This document shows, piece by piece, positions 34,906-44,284 of a stretch of 64,000 bases of DNA. The position numbers were made by a program, and so were the translations under genes. Each line of letters opens with the position of its first letter. Positions within the stretch are counted from its first letter, which is position 1. The stretch comes from an uncultured Sutterella sp. GTDB lineage: Bacteria > Pseudomonadota > Gammaproteobacteria > Burkholderiales > Burkholderiaceae_F. The notes beneath the pieces were generated by a model that was not told where the DNA came from, searched no databases, and saw only the letters and a program-made list of their open reading frames with translations. The stretch covers positions 1 to 64,000 of the forward strand of contig CALEAW010000064.1 of assembly GCA_937943605.1 (NCBI GenBank), read 5' to 3'.

Positions 34906-36462
34906 ATGCTTGACGCCAACATTAAATCCCAATTACAAGGTTATTTCACCAAGTTGCGCAGTCCAATTGTTCTCAAAGTTGCGCTAAATGATTCTCCCGA
35001 ATCCACTGACTTAGAGCGACTCCTGAAGGAAATTGCTACGCTTTCTGACAAAATTTCCTACGAGCTTGATAATTCCACTGATGTACGTCGACCAAGTTTT
35101 TCAGTTGTAGGAGAAAATGGTTCCGCAAACATTCGCTTTGCTTGTCTACCAATGGGGCATGAATTTACGAGTTTTATTCTTGCGCTTTTGCAAACGAGCG
35201 GACATCCAGCAAAAATATCGGATGAGGAACGTCAACAAATTGAATCTCTTCAAAATGAGCTTAATTTTGAAGTCTTTATTTCGCTTTCATGCCATAACTG
35301 TCCTGAAGTCGTTCAGGCACTAAACCTCATTGCCATCCTCAATCCTAAAGTTCGCGTCACCACTATTGATGGCGCGCTTTATCGAGATGAAGTAAAAACA
35401 CGTAATGTGATGGGGGTTCCAGCTGTTTTCCTTAACGGCCAACCATTCCTCTCAGGTAGACGTCAGTTATCAGAAATTCTCAGTAAACTTGATAACTCTA
35501 TTGCCCAAAAGGCTGTTGATGATCTCAATCAAAAGCCCCCTTTTGATGTCCTTGTTGTGGGTAGTGGCCCCGCTGGTAGCACCGCAGCAATTTACGCCGC
35601 ACGTAAGGGGTTAAGCGTCGGCATTATTGCAGATCGTTTAGGCGGTCAAGTCAACGAAACAGTCGATATTGAAAACTTCACTTCCATCATCAAGACTGAC
35701 GGTACTCGTTTAGCCAACAATTTCACTGAGCATCTCAAAACTTATGACATCGATATTCTGACGCCGTATACGGTTGAAACTACTGAAAGCATCGATCATT
35801 TGTGGCAGCTCACCTTGAATAACAAGGCAAAAATCAAAGCCAAGACAATAATTGTCGCAACAGGAGCTCGTTGGAAGCAACTGAACGTGCCTGGCGAAAA
35901 TGAATATCGTGGTCATGGCGTCGCTTATTGCCCACATTGTGATGGCCCGCTCTTCAAAGGTAAAAATGTAGCTGTTATTGGCGGAGGCAATTCAGGAGTT
36001 GAAGCAGCGATTGACCTTGCAGGGATCGCAAAAACTGTTACTTTATTACAGCGAGGACCAGAACTAACAGCAGATCAGGTTTTACAGGACAAATTAGTTT
36101 CCTTACCTAACGTTACGATCAAATTCAACAGTTTAACGACCGAACTGACTGGTGATGGTCAAAAACTCACTAAGTTAACTTATAAAGATCAAGTGACAGA
36201 AGAGACGCTTGACATTCCTGTTGACGGTTGCTTCGTCCAAATCGGCTTAACGCCTAATACAGAATGGTTAAACAACCATGTCGACAAGAACGACTATCAA
36301 GAAATCATTGTCGACGACCGTTGCAAGACCTCTGCACCCGGCATTTTTGCAGCAGGCGACTGTACTACAGTCCCATTTAAACAGATTGTCATCGCTCTAG
36401 GTGAAGGTGCTAAAGCCTCTTTGAGTGCCTTTGACTACTTAATTCGTCAACAAAATCACTAA
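34906..36462 (+). CDS. ahpF: Alkyl hydroperoxide reductase subunit F
   Basis: FAD- and NADH-dependent disulfide reductase that regenerates AhpC. 518 residues: a tandem thioredoxin-fold N-terminal domain with redox CHNC, an FAD-binding GSGPAGSTAAIYAARKG, the redox centre CPHC, and an NADH site GGGNSGVEAA. The C-terminal GDCTTVPFKQIVIALGEGAKA completes FAD binding. The ATG at 34906 (MLDANIK) matches the E. coli N-terminus; the TTG two codons earlier is unlikely. Confidence 0.97.
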   Translation: MLDANIKSQLQGYFTKLRSPIVLKVALNDSPESTDLERLLKEIATLSDKISYELDNSTDVRRPSFSVVGENGSANIRFACLPMGHEFTSFILALLQTSGHPAKISDEERQQIESLQNELNFEVFISLSCHNCPEVVQALNLIAILNPKVRVTTIDGALYRDEVKTRNVMGVPAVFLNGQPFLSGRRQLSEILSKLDNSIAQKAVDDLNQKPPFDVLVVGSGPAGSTAAIYAARKGLSVGIIADRLGGQVNETVDIENFTSIIKTDGTRLANNFTEHLKTYDIDILTPYTVETTESIDHLWQLTLNNKAKIKAKTIIVATGARWKQLNVPGENEYRGHGVAYCPHCDGPLFKGKNVAVIGGGNSGVEAAIDLAGIAKTVTLLQRGPELTADQVLQDKLVSLPNVTIKFNSLTTELTGDGQKLTKLTYKDQVTEETLDIPVDGCFVQIGLTPNTEWLNNHVDKNDYQEIIVDDRCKTSAPGIFAAGDCTTVPFKQIVIALGEGAKASLSAFDYLIRQQNH

Positions 36463-36470
36463 AGTACAAC

Positions 36471-36497
36471 AAGGGCTAGTTTGACTAGCCCTTTTTT
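36471..36497 (+). terminator. Terminator of ahpF
   Basis: AAGGGCTAGT and ACTAGCCCTT with a 3-nt loop, followed by TTTT. Confidence 0.9.
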
Positions 36498-36541
36498 ATG
36501 GCACACTTGAAGCAAAATCGATCTTTTGAAGGATACTTGCT

Positions 36542-38644
36542 ATGCGCTACTTGCGCTCTATTCTTGCCATTCTTACGGGACTTGCTTTTCTTGTATTGCT
36601 ATTAGTGCTCGCTCTTTATGTATACATCACCCCTGAACGCTTTCATCAGAAATTTTCCCAATCAATAGCCTCACAGTTTGGCATCACTATAGAAATAGAC
36701 TCATTACCAAAAATACAACATTTGCCAAAACTCGTTGTCTACTATCCTCAAACAGCATTTTCTTCTGTCAATTCAGAACTAGAGGGCTCAATTAAGAACT
36801 TTTCTGTTTCCATGAGCCCATTTGCCGTGTTTGCCTTGAATCCAAGAATTGAAAATATCGCCATCCACGGCTTGAGTGTTACCGCGCAAAAAGACGATAT
36901 CTCTACATTTTTGCAAAGTCTGCAGCCTTCTCGCATTTCATTTCCTCTGCAAAACCTTACTGTGGAGGATGCTCAGGTTCACCTAATGGATGGAAAAAAC
37001 GCTTTAGGAAGCCTGAATAATATCGACCTATCATGGAATAACAACAATGAACAATTGGCTTCCTACGCTACAGACTTTTTGGTTAAGCACCAAGATTTTA
37101 CTGGTCAAGGCAAAGTCCAAGGCTTTCTCGACTGGCATGATGGGCTTCAACAAGCCAAATGGCTAAACACACAAGGCGAATTATCTGGCCTAAAAAATGG
37201 CACAGCGACCAAATTTAAAACTACCATCAAACAGATTGCTCAAGAAGAAGAACAAATCGTATTTTCAGATCTTCAGTTGACGATACAGAGTCCCAAAACG
37301 ACAGAGGTTATCTTGAATAGTCCTCGCCTGTCGTGGAAAGATCAAACGATTTCGGCCTCTGAGTGTCAAGCTAGTTATTCTTATCCAACCCATAACGGCT
37401 CTCAGAAATTCGTCGCTACATCCCCTCTCTCCGTGACTTTAAATCCATTAGCCATCTATGCTCCAACAATTACTGTAACGGGTATGGCAACGCCCATAAC
37501 CGAGAGTTCGAAGGCTCATAACGGAAAATTGGAAGGATCTTTATTCTTAGATAGTCCAATGAATCAAGGCGAAGTCAAACTAACAGGACAAATTTTTAAC
37601 GCCCCAACGAATATTCAACTTCGTATTGCCAACGTCACATCTCTCCCGGTTCTCAATACCTATAACAAGGATGCGAATTTAAAAAAGGCTTATCTCACTG
37701 GCTACGTACAACTCGGCCTCTTCGACATTAGTACCGTACTCCCTCAATGGAGTTATAAAGTCACTCAAAGTATGGATGCTAATGTTGATTTTTCTATCAA
37801 TCCCCAGGTCTCATTTAAAGGACTGCAACGCATTACAGGCAATCTAACGCTTCAAAATAACGAAGCTAAGGTTAATCATGGTCAATTTATTTTGCCTAGT
37901 GGTAATGCACCTTTTACGGCAACGCTAGCCAACGATCAGTGGCAAGTTAATTCTGCATGGAAAAACCTAGATATTAACGATTTGATTCCAACAATCATTT
38001 CTGGCCAATGCTCGGGCAACTTAAATGCATCGGGAAATTTTAGCAAGCCAGACCTCACTCGCATTCAGTCTTCCATCCAAGTAGGACAGGGGGTACTCTA
38101 TGGGATCAACTTCCCTCAGATTGCAGAGGTTATGGTCACAGAACAACCAGATATCGCACCATTGGAAGCCATTTCACCTGAAACTTCTTGCTCATTCTAC
38201 AATCTTAAAGCGACAGTTCATGGAACTAACCAACAATGGACTATCGAATCGATGACTTTAAATGGTGATCACTGGCAAGCGGCTTTTTCAGGTCCCGATC
38301 ATCAATTATCAGGTCAAGTCAATTTTGTAAACACAGAGCGTCAAGCACTATTTACATTGCCTTTGAGCATTAATCTCCAAAAATCGCAATGGGTTCTGGA
38401 TTGGGAAGCAGCAGTTAAATCTGCGGTCACAACCCAAGGTGAACTACCTTGGAACCTTCAACGATTGAAAAATAAAATCACAAGAAAACTAGAAGACTGG
38501 TGGACTAATTTCGATCTGATGAACATGGAATTACCCAACACAAAGTGGCCTGAGATAGAACTTCCTAACCTCGAGCTCCCAGATTGGACATCCCCCCACA
38601 CAGATCCTCAACAGAACGACCGACCTCAAAATCAACCCATTTAG
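36542..38644 (+). CDS. AsmA-family envelope protein
   Basis: A 700-residue protein with one N-terminal membrane helix (about 5-30, SILAILTGLAFLVLLLVLAL) and a long periplasmic beta-rich region of the AsmA type: ITIEIDSLPKIQHLPKLVV at the start and a C-terminal AsmA-like domain (SGNLNASGNFSKPDL). AsmA proteins are thought to carry phospholipids across the periplasm or influence outer-membrane assembly. The C-terminal tail is Pro- and Asn-rich. It ends convergently on the ferredoxin gene, with overlapping stops. Confidence 0.85.
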   Translation: MRYLRSILAILTGLAFLVLLLVLALYVYITPERFHQKFSQSIASQFGITIEIDSLPKIQHLPKLVVYYPQTAFSSVNSELEGSIKNFSVSMSPFAVFALNPRIENIAIHGLSVTAQKDDISTFLQSLQPSRISFPLQNLTVEDAQVHLMDGKNALGSLNNIDLSWNNNNEQLASYATDFLVKHQDFTGQGKVQGFLDWHDGLQQAKWLNTQGELSGLKNGTATKFKTTIKQIAQEEEQIVFSDLQLTIQSPKTTEVILNSPRLSWKDQTISASECQASYSYPTHNGSQKFVATSPLSVTLNPLAIYAPTITVTGMATPITESSKAHNGKLEGSLFLDSPMNQGEVKLTGQIFNAPTNIQLRIANVTSLPVLNTYNKDANLKKAYLTGYVQLGLFDISTVLPQWSYKVTQSMDANVDFSINPQVSFKGLQRITGNLTLQNNEAKVNHGQFILPSGNAPFTATLANDQWQVNSAWKNLDINDLIPTIISGQCSGNLNASGNFSKPDLTRIQSSIQVGQGVLYGINFPQIAEVMVTEQPDIAPLEAISPETSCSFYNLKATVHGTNQQWTIESMTLNGDHWQAAFSGPDHQLSGQVNFVNTERQALFTLPLSINLQKSQWVLDWEAAVKSAVTTQGELPWNLQRLKNKITRKLEDWWTNFDLMNMELPNTKWPEIELPNLELPDWTSPHTDPQQNDRPQNQPI

Positions 38645-38922
38645 AGCAACTTCATAGCCGCCGAAACTTTCCTGCGTATCGAAAGTCGGCGGCTTTTTTC
38701 TTCAAGCATGGCTTTTGTTTCTGGTCTCATCGGGTTGGGAATAATACAGTGACTTACGGGACACAAGTGACGGCATTGCGGTTCACGATAATGACCAACA
38801 CATTCTGTACAACGCCCTCCACGAATGACAAAGAGACCATCACGATTCTCAATAGCCTCGTTTGGACACTCTGGTAAACAGACCCCACAAGCAATACATT
38901 CATCAGTAATCATTAAAGCCAT
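38641..38922 (-). CDS. YfhL-type 2[4Fe-4S] ferredoxin
   Basis: A 93-residue low-potential ferredoxin of the Allochromatium type. The first cluster motif is CIACGVCLPEC (Cys9, 12, 15, 19) and the second is split by an insertion, CTECVGHYREPQCRHLCP, typical of this group. A basic C-terminal extension follows. It sits 2 nt after coaD in an rsmD-coaD-fdx cluster known in beta- and gammaproteobacteria. Electron partners are unknown. Confidence 0.9.
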   Translation of the reverse strand: MALMITDECIACGVCLPECPNEAIENRDGLFVIRGGRCTECVGHYREPQCRHLCPVSHCIIPNPMRPETKAMLEEKSRRLSIRRKVSAAMKLL

Positions 38923-38924
38923 AA

Positions 38925-39422
38925 CTAAGCATCCTTTGACTGTGCCCCTACTGCTTCGATCAGCGCTTCTAGAACCACTGGTTCCACAAATCGCTTTGCA
39001 TCCAAAGGACTCATTTGCACTATCTCTCGCACAAAAGTGCCGCTGATGAATTGATACTGATCTGATGGCGTTAAAAATATGGTTTCTACATCTGGCATGA
39101 GTTGGCGATTCATCCCCGCCATCTGAAACTCATATTCAAAGTCACTCACAGCGCGAGCACCTCGCACAATAACATTGCCATGATTGGCCTCAATAAAATT
39201 CTTTAACAACCCATCGAAAGGTTTAACTTCAACATTCGGGAACTCCTCACAAATTCGCTTGGCTAGCTCAACGCGCTTATCTAAACTCAATAACGGGCGT
39301 TTTTTACGACTCTCCGCAACGCCAACAATCACTTGATCAAAAATCTTCGATGCACGACGAACTAAGTCACGATGTCCGTTTGTCATCGGATCAAACGTTC
39401 CTGGATAAATTGCCACTGTCAT
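38925..39422 (-). CDS. coaD: Phosphopantetheine adenylyltransferase
   Basis: Penultimate step of coenzyme A synthesis. 165 residues with the nucleotidyltransferase motif GTFDPMTNGH (about 8-17) and the C-terminal ISGTFVREI loop. The start overlaps the rsmD stop by 4 nt, so translation is coupled. Confidence 0.96.
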   Translation of the reverse strand: MTVAIYPGTFDPMTNGHRDLVRRASKIFDQVIVGVAESRKKRPLLSLDKRVELAKRICEEFPNVEVKPFDGLLKNFIEANHGNVIVRGARAVSDFEYEFQMAGMNRQLMPDVETIFLTPSDQYQFISGTFVREIVQMSPLDAKRFVEPVVLEALIEAVGAQSKDA

Positions 39423-40111
39423 TTTTTCCTCCTTTTTTCCTCTTTCGATAATTTTGCAAGACTAGCCATAGCGCTACCCGCGCGGGCAAGCAACTCAAAC
39501 CGAACGGTCCCCGCACTACCTGCACGCACACGAACCAAATCCATCTTGATCAATGTTTCTTCTGACAGTAACGCTTGAGGCGACTCCACGTATAAAAGCC
39601 CCTCTTCACATATAACTTCTTTAGCACTTGCCAATGCTTTTTCTTGCAGATCCAAGCTAAACGGAGGATCAATAAAAATCAAGTTATATGGTCGCCGAAC
39701 CTGCTTCAAAAAGACGAATGCATCGCTAACAAAGGCTTTCTTATTCGAATCAGCTTCTAACCGCCGTAATCCCGCTTGAATGCCCCCAATACTCTGTTTG
39801 TTTACATCAACCCAATGCACAATATCAGCACCACGGCTAGCCGCCTCAAATCCCATTGCACCAGAGCCTGCAAACAAATCTAAAACAACACACCCTTCAA
39901 GAGTTCCAAACAGGTGCGTCAACCAATCAAACACTGTTTCTCTGACACGTTCCGAAGTTGGGCGCAAACCCTCTGCTGTGGGTACCGTGATCACAGTTCT
40001 GCGCCATTTTCCTGACACAATTCGTACACTTCCTGTGCCCCGAACTCGCGCTGTCATTGCTAAACTTGGGTTAATTGTGGCTGTATGCCTTGTATTCTTT
40101 CGAATTGCCAT
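39419..40111 (-). CDS. rsmD: 16S rRNA (guanine966-N2)-methyltransferase RsmD
   Basis: SAM-dependent methyltransferase acting on the 30S subunit. Motif I is DLFAGSGAMGFEAASRGA and the catalytic motif is DPPF (in IFIDPPFS). The N-terminal RIVSGKWR and GLRPTSERVRETVFDWL are family marks. With the ATG at 40111 the protein has 230 residues and a non-conserved extension. An internal ATG at 40057 would give 212, closer to the family, and leave 64 bp instead of 10 bp to divergent ftsY. No ribosome binding site decides between them. Confidence 0.9.
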   Translation of the reverse strand: MAIRKNTRHTATINPSLAMTARVRGTGSVRIVSGKWRRTVITVPTAEGLRPTSERVRETVFDWLTHLFGTLEGCVVLDLFAGSGAMGFEAASRGADIVHWVDVNKQSIGGIQAGLRRLEADSNKKAFVSDAFVFLKQVRRPYNLIFIDPPFSLDLQEKALASAKEVICEEGLLYVESPQALLSEETLIKMDLVRVRAGSAGTVRFELLARAGSAMASLAKLSKEEKRRKK

Positions 40112-40121
40112 TGGAATTTAA

Positions 40122-41072
40122 ATGACTGGATCTTCCGAGGGATGGTTTTCCCGATTAAAAAACGGTCTTGCAAGAACTCGCGTCAACATCGTCGGTCTCT
40201 TTTCCGGCGGTGTAATTGACGAGGATTTCCTTGAAGAACTGGAATTTGCGCTGATTACAGCTGATGTTGGAGTTCAAACATCCTCCCGTATCCTACAACG
40301 TTTACGTGATCGGATTAAACTCAAGGGATTAAAAACACAAGATGAAGTCAGGCTTGCCCTTCGTGATGAAATTGCTCAGTTGTTAACCCCTGCGCAAAAA
40401 GAGCTCGATATCGAACAAGCTAAACCTTTAGTCATCATGATGACAGGTGTCAACGGAGCCGGCAAAACCACTTCCATTGGAAAAATTTCCAAATTCCTTA
40501 GTCAAAAAGGAAAAACTATTTTACTCGCTGCAGGTGACACATTCCGCGCAGCTGCTAGAGAACAGTTAGCCGTCTGGGGCGAGCGCAACAGTATTGAAGT
40601 CATCTCCCAGCAAGGAGGCGACCCTGCCGCCGTTGTCTTTGACGCAGTCAGCGCAGCGAAAGCACGAGGTACCGACGTCGTCATTGCGGATACAGCTGGA
40701 CGTCTGCCAACTCAAATCAACTTAATGGAAGAACTTCGACGCATTCGGCGTTCTCAAGATAAAGCTCTCCCTGGCGCACCGCATGAAGCCATTCTTGTTG
40801 TTGATGGGACAAACGGTCAAAATGCTCTCACGCAAGTTCAAGCTTTTGACGCTGCCGTAGGCTTAACAGGCTTAATCGTAACTAAACTCGATGGTACTGC
40901 TAAAGGCGGAGTGCTATTGGCCATTACTCAAATGAGAGCAGATAATCCTTTGCCAATTTACTTTATAGGTGTTGGCGAAGCAATTGATGACCTTCAGCCT
41001 TTCAATGCCATCCAGTTTGCAAACGCTCTTGTGGGATTAGACCCCAACACCCCCGCAAGCGACACCAATTAA
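40122..41072 (+). CDS. ftsY: Signal recognition particle receptor FtsY
   Basis: SRP GTPase that docks ribosome-nascent chain complexes at the inner membrane. 316 residues: an N domain (about 1-100), then the G domain with GVNGAGKTTSIGK, DTAGR and TKLDGTAKGG. The acidic N-terminal A domain of E. coli FtsY is missing, a short form seen in many bacteria. It is divergent from rsmD with a very short gap. Unlike in E. coli, ppx lies between ftsY and ftsEX. Confidence 0.95.
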   Translation: MTGSSEGWFSRLKNGLARTRVNIVGLFSGGVIDEDFLEELEFALITADVGVQTSSRILQRLRDRIKLKGLKTQDEVRLALRDEIAQLLTPAQKELDIEQAKPLVIMMTGVNGAGKTTSIGKISKFLSQKGKTILLAAGDTFRAAAREQLAVWGERNSIEVISQQGGDPAAVVFDAVSAAKARGTDVVIADTAGRLPTQINLMEELRRIRRSQDKALPGAPHEAILVVDGTNGQNALTQVQAFDAAVGLTGLIVTKLDGTAKGGVLLAITQMRADNPLPIYFIGVGEAIDDLQPFNAIQFANALVGLDPNTPASDTN

Positions 41073-41096
41073 CCACTGTTTTTCGAGATCAATATT

Positions 41097-42569
41097 ATGC
41101 TATTAGGTGCAGTTGATTTAGGCAGTAATAGTTTTCGAGTTGAAATTGGTCGCGTTGATGGTGACCGAATTATCACTCAAAGTTACTGGAAAGAAACTAT
41201 TCGTTTAGCCGCAGGCTTTGATGACTCCGGTGCTATTACACCAGATATGCAAAAACGTGCACTCGATGCTTTAGCACGCTTCCACGAACGCCTTGCTGGA
41301 CTTCCAGCAACTCAAGTACGTGCCGTTGGGACTCAAGCCCTTCGAGAAGCTAAAAACTCTGCAGAGTTTTTAGCTAAAGCTGAAGCAGCTTTAGGCTATC
41401 CCATTGGCATCTTAAGCGGTCACGAAGAAGCTCGATTGGTGTTTAAAGGTTGTGCTCGCACTCTACCACCTTCTTCAAAAAAGCGATTAATCGTCGATAT
41501 TGGTGGCGCCAGTACTGAGTTTGTCATTGGACAAGAACTAACTGCACAAGCTTATGAAAGCTTCCACGTCGGCTGTGTCAATACATCTATTAAATTTTTT
41601 AAAGATGGCATTTTGACCCCGCAAAAATTTGAACAAGCCATAGTGGCCTGTGCGGCAGAATTCAGTGAGAGAGAACTGAGATTTAGCCAGTGTCAATTTG
41701 ATGAAGCATACGGTTCCGCAGGAACGTTTGGTGCTATTTCGGAGCTTTGCGTTCAACTCGGTTGGAGCGATGGTGCAGTCTGTCTTGAACATCTCAATAA
41801 ATTACAAGCTCGCTTAATTCAAGCTGGCAAAATCGACAACATCCATTTCCCTGGCTTAAAAGCAGACCGTAAAGAAGTTATTGCTGGAGGTTTAGCTGTA
41901 CTGATCGCCGTTTACCGAACACTAGGTATCCGTTCCATGCGCCCTGCAAGCGGTGCCTTAAGGGTAGGTTTACTTTACGAACTTTTGGGAGTTGTACAAA
42001 ATCGAGACACTCGCGACATTAGCGTAGAAGGATTAATCAAAACTTCTGGAATCAGTCGAGATCACGCAGAGCGCGTTGCAAATTTAAGCGTCCAGTTTTT
42101 GAACATCTTAGCACCAGACAGCGATCCTGCAGACTTGAAGCGCTTACGTTGGTCCGCCCTTCTTCACGAAATCGGCACTACCATTTCTACGAGCCGTTAT
42201 CACAGACACGGTGAGTACATCGTCAATAACGCCGACATGCCGGGATTTACGCGTACCGATCAAAAATATATGGCTAGTCTGATCCTGTCGCAAAGAGGTC
42301 GACTATCAAAAATTAGCGAAGAACTTCACTCTTCGAAATTTGCTATCCACGTCCTTGCCCTTCGACTTGCCATTATTTTTGCGCATGCACGTAAGACCAT
42401 TCAATTCCCGCTAATGACTGTTAGCCACAATACAAAAAACTCAAATACGACATTCATTAAAATTGAACAAGCTTGGTTACAAGAGCATCCATTAACAGCT
42501 TACCTCTTACAACAAGAAATCGAACACTGGCAAAAAGTTGGTAAAACTATCATTCTAGAAACCTTTTAA
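41097..42569 (+). CDS. ppx: Exopolyphosphatase (Ppx/GppA family)
   Basis: A 490-residue ASKHA-fold phosphatase that removes terminal phosphate from polyphosphate or pppGpp. The phosphate-1 loop is DLGSNSFRVEIG (7-18), the phosphate-2 motif is VDIGGASTEF, and the C-terminal part has an HD-like domain (LLHEIGTTIS). Ppx and GppA cannot be told apart with certainty by sequence; the length matches the longer Ppx type. Confidence 0.85.
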   Translation: MLLGAVDLGSNSFRVEIGRVDGDRIITQSYWKETIRLAAGFDDSGAITPDMQKRALDALARFHERLAGLPATQVRAVGTQALREAKNSAEFLAKAEAALGYPIGILSGHEEARLVFKGCARTLPPSSKKRLIVDIGGASTEFVIGQELTAQAYESFHVGCVNTSIKFFKDGILTPQKFEQAIVACAAEFSERELRFSQCQFDEAYGSAGTFGAISELCVQLGWSDGAVCLEHLNKLQARLIQAGKIDNIHFPGLKADRKEVIAGGLAVLIAVYRTLGIRSMRPASGALRVGLLYELLGVVQNRDTRDISVEGLIKTSGISRDHAERVANLSVQFLNILAPDSDPADLKRLRWSALLHEIGTTISTSRYHRHGEYIVNNADMPGFTRTDQKYMASLILSQRGRLSKISEELHSSKFAIHVLALRLAIIFAHARKTIQFPLMTVSHNTKNSNTTFIKIEQAWLQEHPLTAYLLQQEIEHWQKVGKTIILETF

Positions 42570-42577
42570 TCACAGTC

Positions 42578-43243
42578 ATGATAGAAGATGATTCGCCTTT
42601 ACTAGAGTTACGTAATATTTCTGTGACGTACAACAATCACACTGTCTTGGACGATTTAAATTTATCAGTCCGTCGCGGTGAATTTGTTGTACTTCACGGA
42701 AAAACTGGCTGTGGAAAAAGTACAATTTTTCAACTCATTGCCGGTTTAATACAACCTACACAAGGCGAAATCATCATTGCAGGAGATCGCATTGATCAAT
42801 ACGACGATGATCAACGCCGTTGGCTTCGTCGCTCCATGGGAATCATGCTACAAAATGATTCCATGTTGACGGATCGATCGATCATAGAAAATATTATGTT
42901 GCCAGCATTGGCTTCAGACGTCCCCATTAAAGAGGCTCGACACAGAGCCCAACTTGCATTGCATAAATGCGGCATTTCTGAACTTGCAAATCTGAAGCCA
43001 GCATCATTGTCCGCTGGTCAGAAACAACTCGCATGCTTAGCTCGTGCTGTTATCAATCATCCTGTGCTCATTTTGGCTGACGAACCTGTCACCCATCTAG
43101 ACACAAATAATGCGCAAACGCTCCTTGATTTACTCGGCACATTTGCCACAGCTGGTGTGACCGTTCTCGTTGCCTCTCATCAACACCTGAGCTCACAAAA
43201 ATGTCCTATGAGAGAAATTACCTTGCGTAAGCTGGAGGACTAA
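42578..43243 (+). CDS. ftsE: Cell-division ATP-binding protein FtsE
   Basis: ATPase of the FtsEX complex that activates septal peptidoglycan hydrolases. 221 residues with Walker A GKTGCGKST, Q-loop MLQND and Walker B LILADEP. The signature is LSAGQKQ instead of the usual LSGGEQQR, and the switch position is ASHQH. Identity rests largely on size and on ftsX 4 nt downstream. EnvC, its periplasmic partner, is at 49902. Confidence 0.88.
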   Translation: MIEDDSPLLELRNISVTYNNHTVLDDLNLSVRRGEFVVLHGKTGCGKSTIFQLIAGLIQPTQGEIIIAGDRIDQYDDDQRRWLRRSMGIMLQNDSMLTDRSIIENIMLPALASDVPIKEARHRAQLALHKCGISELANLKPASLSAGQKQLACLARAVINHPVLILADEPVTHLDTNNAQTLLDLLGTFATAGVTVLVASHQHLSSQKCPMREITLRKLED

Positions 43244-43247
43244 ACTT

Positions 43248-44138
43248 ATGAGTTATACATCCTCTCGTCAATGGGCATTCAAGGAGACTTGTCGAGGTCT
43301 CAAACAAAATTGGGGGCTTTTCTCTCTGGCTACCCTTTTATCGTCACTTGCTTTGTCAGTGCCACTTTTTATTTCAACTATTTTTTACGAATTAGCAGAA
43401 CCTCTTAGGCAATTACCAACAGCTATTGAAATCACTATTTTTACCGAGCAAAATGCCGACATATCCAAAGTTTCTGCTCATTTAGATAGTCTGTCTAAAA
43501 TTGAATCTGTTCGCCTAATTCCAAAGTCTGAAGCACTAGACAAGCTCAACAATCACTTAGGTATTAAAAACACCTCTCAAAAACATAATCCACTCCCTGA
43601 TATCCTTATTGCTACGATTTCTCAGACGTGCTCTGCAAACGATGCACAGAAAATTGCAGCCTTGATTGAAAAAATCGATGGAGTTGATGTCATTGCCTAT
43701 GAGGCTGATTGGCGTCTGAAACTTGATACCATTTCTCAAGCCTTTAAATTGGGCATTCTTTGTTTAGGTATTGTCATTACGACGCTTGTTCTGCTCGTTG
43801 TCGCAACCGCTATTCGTATGACAACACTAACAATCCAACCTCAGATGCGAGCTCTTTATGTTTTTGGAGCCTCGCCAAGTTTTGCCATTCGTCCTATCGC
43901 TTGGCGAGGAACTATATTGATGTTTGTTGCAAGCCTTGGGGCATTAGGCATTACTCAAATCGAAATACAGACATTACAGCCACAAATAACCACGCTAGCA
44001 CAACTATATGAGGTTACACTGCACTTAAAAATGCCTGCAATGAAGTGGTGTCTATGTTTCATTGGCTGTTGTAGTTTTATTGGTTATCTAGTGGCAACAT
44101 TATCTGGTCAAGATGCTTGGAAAAAAATTCAATATTAA
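43248..44138 (+). CDS. ftsX: Cell-division protein FtsX
   Basis: Inner-membrane subunit of FtsEX, 296 residues. The layout is typical: a first helix at about 23-47 (LFSLATLLSSLALSVPLFI), a periplasmic domain (about 50-165) that contacts EnvC, then three helices in the C-terminal half. It overlaps no other gene; rpoH follows after 146 bp. Confidence 0.88.
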   Translation: MSYTSSRQWAFKETCRGLKQNWGLFSLATLLSSLALSVPLFISTIFYELAEPLRQLPTAIEITIFTEQNADISKVSAHLDSLSKIESVRLIPKSEALDKLNNHLGIKNTSQKHNPLPDILIATISQTCSANDAQKIAALIEKIDGVDVIAYEADWRLKLDTISQAFKLGILCLGIVITTLVLLVVATAIRMTTLTIQPQMRALYVFGASPSFAIRPIAWRGTILMFVASLGALGITQIEIQTLQPQITTLAQLYEVTLHLKMPAMKWCLCFIGCCSFIGYLVATLSGQDAWKKIQY

Positions 44139-44284
44139 ATTTTGTTTTTGACGTGTATCGTTGCACAGTGCACGTTCTCGAGTTTTTTCATGGTGATTTG
44201 TCATTTCGTACCCGTAATAACCTAACAAACGGTGTTACCATACTGACCTCCTACGCCACTAGAGACTCAAACTAGATAAACGAT

